DNA of 25,041 bases from Clostridia bacterium (GCA_017461825.1 JAFTXB010000273.1:1-25041), one strand, 5' to 3'. Positions 17,530 through 23,653 are shown, numbered from the stretch's first letter. Numbers and translations: made by a program. The notes: generated from the sequence alone by a model not told the origin.

Positions 17530-18507
17530 ATGACCAAGGATGTAAAATTGGAATCGGCAAAGGCACCGAAAAGAAAAAAGATAGCCTCCCTTGACCGACG
17601 CAAGGCGCGTGCGGGATGGGTGTTTGTTCTTCCTTTCATTATCGGATTTGTAATTATTTATCTTCCGATGATCTATGAATCGATCATGTTAAGCTTTCAC
17701 AAGCTTGAAATTGCAGGCGGCAATAAGGCAGGATACGACACGATTTTTGTCGGTTTCCAAAACTATTCCGATGCACTGTTTGTTGACCCCAACTTTGTTC
17801 AGACCCTTATTTCGGGTCTGAAGCAGTTGGCGTTTGATATTCCCGCTATTCTGATCTTCTCGCTGTTTATGGCAGTTATGCTGAACCAAAAAGCGGCGGG
17901 CAGAGGACTCTTCCGTGCGATCTTCTTTATTCCCGTCGTGCTTTCAACGGGTATTATGGAGAGCATCGCGGCAATGGACATCATGGATGACTACATGGGC
18001 TCCGATGAAGGTATCGACGACGGTAGCGGACAGAGCGCCGCTCAGGACTTGGTATCCACCATGGATATGGAGCGTTTGTTTGCCAACATGAAGGTTGGTG
18101 AGGGCTTGGTTAAGTATGTTACCGAGGCGATCAACAACATTTACGACATTGTAAACCGTGCAGGTGTACAGATGCTGATCTTCCTGGCAGGACTTCAGTC
18201 GATCTCCCCCGCGATCTATGAGTCGTGTAAGATCGACGGCGCAACCGCATGGGAGACCTTCTGGAAGATCACTTTCCCGATGATCAGCCCGATGATCCTT
18301 GTAAACGGCGTTTACACCGTCATCGACTCGTTCACCACCGACAGTAATGCCGTCATGAAGTACATTGCAAACAAGTACTCCGAAGCAGACGGTAACGTAA
18401 TCAGCTCGGCGATGGCGTGGATGTATTTCTTAATCGTTATCCTGATCGTTGCGGCAATTGCCTCGGTGATCTCCGCGTTTGTATTCTACCAACGCAAGAA
18501 TGACTAA
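17530..18507 (+). CDS. Sugar ABC transporter permease, MalF/LplB type (pair 2)
   Basis: The 325-residue permease has a basic N-terminus (KAPKRKKIASLDRRK) and six predicted spans. Its EAA loop is at 230-254 (YESCKIDGATAWETFWKITF). Between the third span and the EAA region it carries an unusual acidic external segment (about 149-200: DIMDDYMGSDEGIDDGSG) absent from the first pair. It follows the DUF5696-like gene by 20 bp with a GGGAGG ribosome site. It is expected to pair with the next gene. It is clearly divergent from the permease at 9687, so pair 2 is not a recent duplication of pair 1. Confidence 0.9.
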   Translation: MTKDVKLESAKAPKRKKIASLDRRKARAGWVFVLPFIIGFVIIYLPMIYESIMLSFHKLEIAGGNKAGYDTIFVGFQNYSDALFVDPNFVQTLISGLKQLAFDIPAILIFSLFMAVMLNQKAAGRGLFRAIFFIPVVLSTGIMESIAAMDIMDDYMGSDEGIDDGSGQSAAQDLVSTMDMERLFANMKVGEGLVKYVTEAINNIYDIVNRAGVQMLIFLAGLQSISPAIYESCKIDGATAWETFWKITFPMISPMILVNGVYTVIDSFTTDSNAVMKYIANKYSEADGNVISSAMAWMYFLIVILIVAAIASVISAFVFYQRKND

Positions 18508-18521
18508 AAGGAGGGAAAGAA

Positions 18522-19706
18522 ATGAACGCACAAAACATCAATCAAAAGCCTGTTGTTAAGCGTGAGACAAAAAACAAGATCCGTGTGGATTTTGACCGTA
18601 CTCCGCTCAAAGACAGATTAAAGGCAAAATTCCTTTCCTTCCATTTCATAGCGAAGGTCGTACTTTGGATCTTCCGCATGGTTCTCATGATCGGAATTTC
18701 CTACATCGTTCTGTTCCCGTTTTTAACCAAGATTTCGGGCTCGTTTATGGCACCCGAGGACTTTGTAGACGTGACGGTTCGATTGATCCCCAAGCACTTT
18801 ACGCTTGATATTTACCGCGGTATTATCAGTGAGCTTGGCTATTGGGAAGCGTTTATGAACACCTTTACGCTTTCGTTCTGCTGTGCCATCATTCAGACAT
18901 TTATCTGCTGCTTGATTGGATACGGTTTTGCAAAGTTCAAGTTCAAGGGCAGAAACCTTCTGTTCCTGTTGGTTATGCTGACCATGATCGTACCTCATCA
19001 AACCCTGCAGCTTTCCATGTTCATGGAATTCCGTTATTTTGATATCTTTGGTATCGTTCGTCTGCTCAAGGGCGGCGGAATTGAGCTGTTTGGACACAAC
19101 ATCAAGGATCTCGGCGAGGGCGTTGCAGCCGTGTTTGAGAAGATCAACATTTTGCCGGACGAGATCAAGTGGGGGCAGTACTTCACCGAGCGTGGAGTTG
19201 AAAAGTGGAAGGTGCAAATGGAGGTTACAGAGGCAGGTATCAACCTGTGTAACACCTACTTCCCGCTGGTTCTCCTTTCGTTGGGCGGCTTGGCGTTCAA
19301 GAACGGTTTGTATATTTTCTTGTTGCGCCAGTTCTTCCGCGGAATCCCCGATGAGCTTGAGGAATCTGCTTATATGGATGGTTCGGGAACATTCCGTACC
19401 TTTATCCAAATCATCCTTCCGTTGTCTGTGCCCATGATGATCACTGTTTTCCTGTTCGCATTCTGTTGGCAGTGGACAGATGATTTCTACACCGGATTGT
19501 TCTTTAGTTCTACAAACGTAAATCTGCTTACAAAGATCGTGGACATTCCGCCTTCCTTGAAGCTGGAATACGCAGGAACCGACTTGTACAATTCGGCGAT
19601 CCGAAACACGTGTGGATTGATGATTATTGCACCGCTTGTGATTTTGTATGCCTTCTGTCAAAGATTTTTGGTACAAGGTATCGAGCATTCCGGTATCGCA
19701 AACTGA
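18522..19706 (+). CDS. Carbohydrate ABC transporter permease, MalG/YtcP type with long insert (pair 2)
   Basis: At 394 residues it is about 100 longer than typical MalG-type permeases. The extra length is a basic N-terminal tail (~40 residues) and a hydrophilic insert at ~183-245 (GGGIELFGHNIKDLGEG...WGQYFTERGVEKWKVQME) between two spans. The insert sits just before the segment leading to the EAA loop (279-304; EESAYMDGSGTFRTF). Both pair-2 permeases therefore have enlarged external loops, which may contact the unusual secreted proteins of this operon. Last gene of the operon, 14 bp after its partner, followed by a strong terminator. Confidence 0.9.
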   Translation: MNAQNINQKPVVKRETKNKIRVDFDRTPLKDRLKAKFLSFHFIAKVVLWIFRMVLMIGISYIVLFPFLTKISGSFMAPEDFVDVTVRLIPKHFTLDIYRGIISELGYWEAFMNTFTLSFCCAIIQTFICCLIGYGFAKFKFKGRNLLFLLVMLTMIVPHQTLQLSMFMEFRYFDIFGIVRLLKGGGIELFGHNIKDLGEGVAAVFEKINILPDEIKWGQYFTERGVEKWKVQMEVTEAGINLCNTYFPLVLLSLGGLAFKNGLYIFLLRQFFRGIPDELEESAYMDGSGTFRTFIQIILPLSVPMMITVFLFAFCWQWTDDFYTGLFFSSTNVNLLTKIVDIPPSLKLEYAGTDLYNSAIRNTCGLMIIAPLVILYAFCQRFLVQGIEHSGIAN

Positions 19707-19725
19707 TTTTTATTCAGTTTCTTTT

Positions 19726-19756
19726 GGAGGAAACGCCAAATGGCGTTTCCTCCTTT
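19726..19756 (+). terminator. Terminator of the transport operon
   Basis: GGAGGAAACGCCA and TGGCGTTTCCTCC form a 13-bp perfect stem with an AA-containing loop followed by TTTT, 20 nt past the last stop codon. Confidence 0.9.
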
Positions 19757-19792
19757 TGAAAAAAGATTTTTTTAAAAAGCAAAAGAAAATAC

Positions 19793-19821
19793 TTGACAAT
19801 AGCGCAATAATATGGTATAAT
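19793..19821 (+). promoter_or_regulatory. tRNA-Gln promoter
   Basis: TTGACA (19793-19798) and TATAAT (19816-19821) match consensus exactly with a 17-bp spacer, about 30 nt before the tRNA. Confidence 0.9.
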
Positions 19822-19851
19822 TGGAGCGTTGATGTAAAAACATAATATCAA

Positions 19852-19926
19852 TGGGGTATAGCCAAGCGGTAAGGCACCAGACTTTGACTCTGGCATTCGT
19901 AGGTCCGAATCCTGCTACCCCAGCCA
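19852..19926 (+). tRNA. tRNA-Gln (anticodon TTG)
   Basis: A complete cloverleaf can be drawn. The acceptor stem is TGGGGTA/TACCCCA and the D-loop has AGCGGTAAGG. The anticodon stem CCAGA/TCTGG surrounds CTTTGAC, giving anticodon TTG. The T-arm has AGGTCCGAATCCT, and CCA is encoded at 19924-19926. It has its own consensus promoter and terminator and lies directly before the cassette region. Confidence 0.97.
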
Positions 19927-19928
19927 AA

Positions 19929-19956
19929 AATCCGAGAACAAAGTTCTCGGATTTTT
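19929..19956 (+). terminator. tRNA-Gln terminator
   Basis: AATCCGAGAAC pairs with GTTCTCGGATT around AA/A bases, followed by a T-run. It starts three bases after the tRNA CCA. Confidence 0.92.
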
Positions 19957-20160
19957 CATTTGTGCCGCAGGCACAACATCATTTGCCCGTAAGGGCAACA
20001 TCATTTCGAGCGAAGCGAGAACATCATTGCCGCTTGCGGCACAAATGAACGATGTTGAGGCGTTGCCTCAAATGATGTGGGCTTACGCCCAATGATGTTA
20101 CGGCTTCGCCGTAAATGAAGTTGCGCTTCGCGCAAACGGAATTAGACCGTTCGCTCGGTT
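19957..20160. repeat. Hairpin array A (spacer word CATCAT / ATGATG)
   Basis: Seven or eight short GC-rich hairpins (examples TTGCCCGTAAGGGCAA, TGCCGCTTGCGGCA, TTGCGCTTCGCGCAA) are separated by a fixed word. The left half uses CATCAT (19977-19982, 19999-20004, 20022-20027). After a centre near 20045 the right half uses the reverse complement ATGATG (20072-20077, 20092-20097, and a variant ATGAAG at 20115). The whole array is therefore a nested palindrome. It begins at the end of the tRNA-Gln terminator and ends where the 5' conserved segment of cassette A starts. No coding role is evident. Confidence 0.85.
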
Positions 20161-20229
20161 TTCGACTCTGAAGTTTTTCGAAATTTTGTAGATGCATTTT
20201 GGGCATTTTCGGTCTGTAGACAGATTCGA
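20161..20229. repeat. Conserved 5' segment, cassette A
   Basis: A ~69-bp segment from TTCGACTCTGAAG to GACAGATTCGA. It matches cassette B (21620-21688) with about one mismatch; cassette C retains only the final part (22577-22599). It contains the small inverted repeat TCTGT-AG-ACAGA and marks the left border of the gene-bearing part of each cassette. Confidence 0.8.
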
Positions 20230-20373
20230 CCCGGCGAAAGCCTTCCTCCGGGAGGAAGGTGGCACGCGGAGCGTGACGGAAGGAGCCCGCGTGACTTTAG
20301 TTTTGAATAAATTTTATTATAACGCGCTCTCCCTCAGTCGCCTTCGGCGCCAGCTCCTTCCCGGAGGGAGCCT
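20230..20373. mobile_element. MITE-like insertion in the 5' flank of cassette A
   Basis: A ~145-bp segment with imperfect inverted ends: CTTCCTCCGGGAGGAAGGTGGC at the left and GCCAGCTCCTTCCCGGAGGGAG at the right. A nearly identical segment occupies the same position in cassette C. Cassette B reads straight through the junction (ATTCGA then ACTTGCGAAAC), giving an empty site. It has no open frame of note. Confidence 0.75.
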
Positions 20374-20388
20374 ATTTATGCGAAACGG

Positions 20389-20417
20389 TTGAAATATTTA
20401 CAATTCTATGGTATAAT
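20389..20417 (+). promoter_or_regulatory. Cassette promoter module A
   Basis: TTGAAA (20389-20394), a 17-bp spacer and TATAAT (20412-20417), followed by the shared ribosome site GAAAGGCGGTG. The same module precedes the other two cassette genes. Confidence 0.85.
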
Positions 20418-20442
20418 AAAGCCAAGAAAGGCGGTGGAGCTC

Positions 20443-21267
20443 ATGAATAGTGCAAAAGATTTTTTTGATTCGATTATAAACGAAAACAATACCTCGCTTT
20501 TTACATATGGGCTTAAGTCTATAGAGATGCCAAATCTTGAAAAAGCTCAGCTTATTCAAAATAATACACCAGATGCTTTTTTGAAGGAATACTACAATGC
20601 TATTTCCGCGATGAACAAAATCATCGATAATGATAGTGGTACAAACACGTTAAATAGTTCCGCAATTCTACTGAGGTTAATACATATCAATGCGGAGTTT
20701 AAAATAGATTCCAAATCGTTGGCAGAGTTGTTAATTGCTTTGTCCAATCAAATTAAAGAGTTCAGTACCACTTATGAACACCATAAATATGATGAATATT
20801 TATGGGGCGTTACGGTTGCTTATAAATTGACAATAAAAGTTTACGATATATTAACCAATCATAATCTCGATGCAGAACATTCGTTATCACGTGAATACAT
20901 AATTGACGCCATTTCCCAAATTCCAATTACAAACACGGATCTTGCAGGTTGGAAACATGCTGTTTTCAAAAAGTGTGGCTTGCGCGTTGAAAGAAAAGTG
21001 ACGCAAGCAGTCAAAGCCATGTACTTATATGATCACTTGCTGGGAAGCGGAACGAAAGATCTCTTACTTAACAACACCAAAGAAAAGACAGAGAAAAAGT
21101 TAAAACCGTTCTTTGATGTAAAATTGCAATATGTTGCAGATAATATTCTTGAGTTTTATACATGTAAAACAGGAAATGAAAAGAAACGTTTTTTAGCAGA
21201 TATCGAGAAATTTGTTAATGAAATACCGATAACTGAATTGGTAAATAATTTTCTAATCAATAGTTGA
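20443..21267 (+). CDS. Cassette A gene: unknown 274-residue helical protein
   Basis: I do not recognise this protein. It looks soluble and almost entirely alpha-helical, with no signal peptide or membrane span, and is rich in Lys, Asn, Ile and Leu. A basic stretch lies at 178-195 (GLRVERKVTQAVKAMYLY). The ATG at 20443 is chosen because GAAAGGCGGTG precedes it and because the longer frame from 20389 would start inside the promoter. Codon and base use are far more AT-rich than the transport operon, suggesting separate origin. It shares its upstream and downstream flanks with two unrelated neighbours, so it is cargo of a repeated cassette structure. Confidence 0.8.
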   Translation: MNSAKDFFDSIINENNTSLFTYGLKSIEMPNLEKAQLIQNNTPDAFLKEYYNAISAMNKIIDNDSGTNTLNSSAILLRLIHINAEFKIDSKSLAELLIALSNQIKEFSTTYEHHKYDEYLWGVTVAYKLTIKVYDILTNHNLDAEHSLSREYIIDAISQIPITNTDLAGWKHAVFKKCGLRVERKVTQAVKAMYLYDHLLGSGTKDLLLNNTKEKTEKKLKPFFDVKLQYVADNILEFYTCKTGNEKKRFLADIEKFVNEIPITELVNNFLINS

Positions 21268-21287
21268 GAATAAACAAAAGGTATATT

Positions 21288-21440
21288 ACATAGGCCTCGT
21301 TTGCAAGCATGCGTTAAAGATCCGGTAGATCGCGGAACCTTTTAACTCCCATCATCGCCAAGGGGTTAGTGTACCATCTGCAAAACCGGCGTGCATCTAA
21401 ATCAGCCACACACGATTTTGCATCTAAATCGGACACACAG
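21288..21440. repeat. Conserved 3' segment, cassette A
   Basis: A ~150-bp segment shared by all three cassettes. The left part has GCAAGCATGCGTT and an inverted pair GTTAAAG...CTTTTAAC, then the strongly kept CATCATCGCCAAGGGGTTAG (21350-21369). It ends in two direct repeats of the form TGCATCTAAATC(A/G)G(C/A)CACACA. Read on the other strand, the end starts TGTGTCCGATTTAGATGCA, which resembles a transposon terminus with repeated binding sites. Unlike B and C, copy A is followed only by CCCCTTTTTT and not by a full terminator hairpin. Confidence 0.85.
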
Positions 21441-21450
21441 CCCCTTTTTT

Positions 21451-21616
21451 CAATGAAGCGCGCTGACGCGCATGAAAAATGAAGCAGGGCTTCGCCCTAT
21501 GAAGCGTGCCTTCGGCACACGGAAAGGCTACCGCGCGCTTCGCTTCATGGCGGCAACGCCGCCGCTTCATACAAGCCGCAGGCTTGTGCTTCATATTCGC
21601 GAAGTGAATGCTTCAT
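21451..21616. repeat. Hairpin array B (spacer word ATGAAG / CTTCAT)
   Basis: Same architecture as array A with a different word. The left half has ATGAAG (21453, 21479, 21499). The right half has its reverse complement CTTCAT (21543, 21565, 21589, 21611). Between words lie GC-rich hairpins such as AGGGCTTCGCCCT, GGCGGCAACGCCGCC and ACAAGCCGCAGGCTTGT. It ends directly at the 5' segment of cassette B. Confidence 0.85.
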
Positions 21617-21619
21617 TTT

Positions 21620-21688
21620 TTCGACTCTGAAGTTTTTCGAAATTTTGTAGATGCATTTCGGGCATTTTCGGTCTGTAGACAGATTCGA
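21620..21688. repeat. Conserved 5' segment, cassette B (empty site)
   Basis: Matches cassette A's 5' segment over ~69 bp with about one mismatch (GCATTTCGGG versus GCATTTTGGG). It joins directly to ACTTGCGAAACAGTTGAAA without the MITE-like insertion found in A and C. Confidence 0.8.
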
Positions 21689-21701
21689 ACTTGCGAAACA
21701 G

Positions 21702-21730
21702 TTGAAATGTTTACAAAATTGTGGTATAAT
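21702..21730 (+). promoter_or_regulatory. Cassette promoter module B
   Basis: TTGAAA (21702-21707), the 17-bp spacer TGTTTACAAAATTGTGG and TATAAT (21725-21730), then GAAAGGCGGTG. The spacer is identical to that of cassette C. Confidence 0.87.
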
Positions 21731-21753
21731 GATATCAGAAAGGCGGTGAATAT

Positions 21754-22197
21754 ATGAATTGGCAAGAGTTTTATGCAGAAATTCAAGAGTATTATCACAT
21801 AGAAGATGAAAATACAGTAACAAAAATACCTTTCGAAAACATAATTGATGTTAATACTGACAAGCTTGTTTATAAAGACAACGATGGACAGATATCACAA
21901 ATTGATCTCACTGATTGTGTGAAAAATTTTTCTTCTGCTTTAGGGGAAGAGTTAATAAATCGCTCCGGACATACGATAAAGGCAGTAGGTGGCAGATGCT
22001 TTTTAAAACCTTCTCCTTTTTACGAATTTTTCACAGAAGGTCACCATACCAGATTCTGTATGACACTGACACAAACGCCCTTTAAAAATTTTCTAAGAAA
22101 GATTGGCTGGAATGTCGATTCTAACGCCTTTTCAGAGTTTTATTCATTGCAGAAAAAGCTTAATTCCTTTGGATATTCGGCTATTGATTTAACTTGA
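21754..22197 (+). CDS. Cassette B gene: unknown 147-residue protein
   Basis: Not recognised. The N-terminal ~60 residues are acidic with a beta-like pattern (NIIDVNTDKLVYKDNDGQ). The C-terminal half is rich in aromatic residues and basic patches (FYEFFTEGHHTRFCM, TPFKNFLRKIGWNVD). There is no signal peptide or membrane span, so it is probably cytosolic. The ATG at 21754 lies 7 nt after the shared GAAAGGCGGTG ribosome site. It is AT-rich like the other cassette genes and shows no sequence resemblance to them despite near-identical flanks. A small immunity, anti-phage or regulatory protein is possible, but nothing in the sequence proves it. Confidence 0.78.
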   Translation: MNWQEFYAEIQEYYHIEDENTVTKIPFENIIDVNTDKLVYKDNDGQISQIDLTDCVKNFSSALGEELINRSGHTIKAVGGRCFLKPSPFYEFFTEGHHTRFCMTLTQTPFKNFLRKIGWNVDSNAFSEFYSLQKKLNSFGYSAIDLT

Positions 22198-22213
22198 ATT
22201 ATTATGTTAATAT

Positions 22214-22364
22214 TTATAGGACTCGTTACAAGCATGGCGTTGCACCCCGGAAGATAGTGGTTAAGCGCAGTTCCCATCATCGCCAAGGGGTTAGTGTATC
22301 CTCTGTAAAAACAGCGTGCATCTAAATCAGCCACACACGGTTTTGCATCTAAATCGGACACACG
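22214..22364. repeat. Conserved 3' segment, cassette B
   Basis: Matches the A and C copies. The part around 22240-22270 is the most divergent (GTTGCACCCCGGAAGATAGTGG), losing the GTTAAA/TTTAAC pair. The block CATCATCGCCAAGGGGTTAG and the two TGCATCTAAATC repeats are intact. It ends in GGACACAC next to a terminator. Confidence 0.85.
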
Positions 22365-22370
22365 TCACAG

Positions 22371-22402
22371 AAAAAAGCACTTGCGTAAGCAAGTGCTTTT
22401 TT
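22371..22402 (+). terminator. Terminator of cassette B
   Basis: AAAAAAGCACTTGC, loop GTAA, GCAAGTGCTTTTTT: a perfect stem with a T-run, directly after the 3' segment. Confidence 0.9.
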
Positions 22403-22403
22403 T

Positions 22404-22573
22404 AACTAAATCCGCCTTCTGCGGAAGAAATCCACCTTCGGTGGATGAAATCGCTTCGCGATGAAATCCCGCTTCGCGGGGACGGGGAGGCGGATTTCGT
22501 TCATCCGAAGCCGCAAGGCTTAGATTTCATCCGAGCCCCGCTCGGATTTCATCGTGCAACGCACGATTTCATT
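22404..22573. repeat. Hairpin array C (spacer word GATGAAATC / GATTTCATC)
   Basis: The clearest of the three arrays. The left half has GAAATC (22427) and GATGAAATC (22444, 22460). The right half has the exact reverse complement GATTTCATC (22523, 22545), plus GATTTC (22493) and GATTTCAT (22565). Short hairpins such as CACCTTCGGTG, CCGCTTCGCGGG and GTGCAACGCAC lie between. The turn-over point is near 22485. It ends at the truncated 5' segment of cassette C. Confidence 0.87.
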
Positions 22574-22576
22574 TTC

Positions 22577-22599
22577 TTCGGGTCTGTAGACAGATTCGA
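22577..22599. repeat. Truncated 5' segment, cassette C
   Basis: Only the right-hand ~23 bp (GGTCTGTAGACAGATTCGA) of the 5' segment are present. The hairpin array abuts it directly, so about 45 bp of the segment seen in A and B are missing. Confidence 0.7.
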
Positions 22600-22740
22600 C
22601 CCGGCGAAAGCCTTCCTCCGGGAGGAAGGGGGACCACGACGGGGTGGAATGAGCCTGCGTGACTTTAGGGGTGCGCTAACTTCATTGTAACGCGCTCTCC
22701 CTCAGTCGCCTTCGGCGCCAGCTCCCTCCCGGAGGGAGCC
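22600..22740. mobile_element. MITE-like insertion in the 5' flank of cassette C
   Basis: About 141 bp, closely matching 20230-20373, with the same ends (CTTCCTCCGGGAGGAAGG and CTCCCTCCCGGAGGGAGCC) and a shared TAACGCGCTCTCCCTCAGTC block. The middle is more diverged, for example CACGACGGGGTGGAATGAG. It sits at the same point of the 5' flank as in cassette A. Confidence 0.75.
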
Positions 22741-22764
22741 TTATCAGAATTACTTGCGAAACGG

Positions 22765-22793
22765 TTGAAATGTTTACAAAATTGTGGTATAAT
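22765..22793 (+). promoter_or_regulatory. Cassette promoter module C
   Basis: TTGAAA (22765-22770), spacer TGTTTACAAAATTGTGG, TATAAT (22788-22793), then GAAAGGCGGTG before the ATG at 22817. Confidence 0.87.
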
Positions 22794-22816
22794 AAATTAA
22801 GAAAGGCGGTGTTCTT

Positions 22817-23455
22817 ATGGCTATTCCGATTCCAAGATATTTAAAACATATAGCAAAACCTCAAAAGCAACAGAAAACGTGGACGCGTTTCGGGATTTGT
22901 TGCACTTGTGGTTGTGAAAAATTTTTGGTATATCAAAATTATCTGAACAAAGAGGAACTGCTACTCGAAAAGCCTTATTATGATGCTTTAGATGAAATGT
23001 TTTCAGCCGGGGCATCCACGTGCACACGAGACGAAGATGGCACCCTTCATCATTGGAAATTATATGAACCAAGCAAGGGGTTAAAAGGTAGACATGAAGA
23101 GGTGTTTCTTCCCGATCGTCCGTATTTTTCCGAAATTGTTGTTATAAAATCCAAGTGTATCAAGTGTGAAAAAGAGTATTTACTTTTTGATAGCAGAATG
23201 CACGGTTATGATGGTATGACCAACGAAAAAGATCAACCAACCATAGAATACGAACCGCATTTCAAGCTAAAATGTAAAGAAGCAGTATCTTTGGAAGTTA
23301 AAGTTGAAAATGATGAATCCTTAGAGGAATTTCAAGATAATACTGACCTTGGTTTTACCGAAGAACAGTATTCAGATGCATTCTCTTGGATTATTATTTA
23401 TCGAATAAACAACAATGGTAAAAAAGCAAAAATCTTTGACTGGGAAACCGCCTAA
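22817..23455 (+). CDS. Cassette C gene: unknown 212-residue zinc-ribbon-like protein
   Basis: Not recognised as a named family. Two cysteine knuckles, CCTC in GICCTCGC (28-33) and CIKC (114-117), could together bind zinc as a split ribbon. The region between has aromatic and acidic residues and a histidine pair (H78, H79). The second half is acidic (EVKVENDESLEEFQDN) and ends in a beta-like stretch before DWETA. There is no signal peptide, so it is probably cytosolic. Start and ribosome site come from the shared cassette module. Strongly AT-rich relative to the transport operon. DNA/RNA binding or a protein-interaction role would fit a zinc ribbon, but this is speculation. Confidence 0.78.
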   Translation: MAIPIPRYLKHIAKPQKQQKTWTRFGICCTCGCEKFLVYQNYLNKEELLLEKPYYDALDEMFSAGASTCTRDEDGTLHHWKLYEPSKGLKGRHEEVFLPDRPYFSEIVVIKSKCIKCEKEYLLFDSRMHGYDGMTNEKDQPTIEYEPHFKLKCKEAVSLEVKVENDESLEEFQDNTDLGFTEEQYSDAFSWIIIYRINNNGKKAKIFDWETA

Positions 23456-23464
23456 TATATTTTA

Positions 23465-23615
23465 CATAGCGTTTGTTGCAAGCATGGCGTTAAAAGCCCG
23501 GTAGATCGCGGAACCTTTTAACTCCCATCATCGCCAAGGGGTTAGTGTACCATCTGTAAAACCTACGTGCATCTAAATTGGCCACACACGGATTTGCATC
23601 TAAATTGGTCACACA
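23465..23615. repeat. Conserved 3' segment, cassette C
   Basis: Third copy, close to copy A through the GTTAAAAG...CTTTTAAC pair and the CATCATCGCCAAGGGGTTAG block. The two terminal repeats read TGCATCTAAATTGG(C)CACACA and TGCATCTAAATTGGTCACACA, so both share the change C to T. This suggests the two repeats within a copy evolve together. Confidence 0.85.
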
Positions 23616-23621
23616 TCACAA

Positions 23622-23653
23622 CAGAAAAGGCACCCACAGGGGTGCCTTTTCTG
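23622..23653. terminator. Terminator at the right end of the cassette region
   Basis: CAGAAAAGGCACCC, loop ACAG, GGGTGCCTTTTCTG: a perfect 14-bp stem. It lies between the cassette C gene and the convergent esterase gene and could stop transcription from both sides. Confidence 0.8.

Noticed and set aside
20389..20442. 18-residue N-terminal extension of the cassette A gene from an ATG at 20389
   Set aside because: The extension overlaps the TTGAAA/TATAAT promoter, which is conserved in all three cassettes, and the shared ribosome site points to 20443.
22140..22361. Minus-strand open frame across the cassette B 3' segment (contains TNPLAMMG, partly readable in the other copies)
   Set aside because: It has no ribosome site and follows the repeat; the reading is best explained by the conserved DNA segment, not a gene.
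19957..22573. CRISPR array
   Set aside because: Repeats are 6-9 bases, spacers are self-complementary hairpins, the word inverts halfway through each array, and no cas genes are present.
19957..23615. Classical integron cassette array
   Set aside because: No integrase gene in the window, no RYYYAAC...GTTRRRY pair in the right order (the copies have GTTAAA...TTTAAC instead), and each gene has its own promoter.
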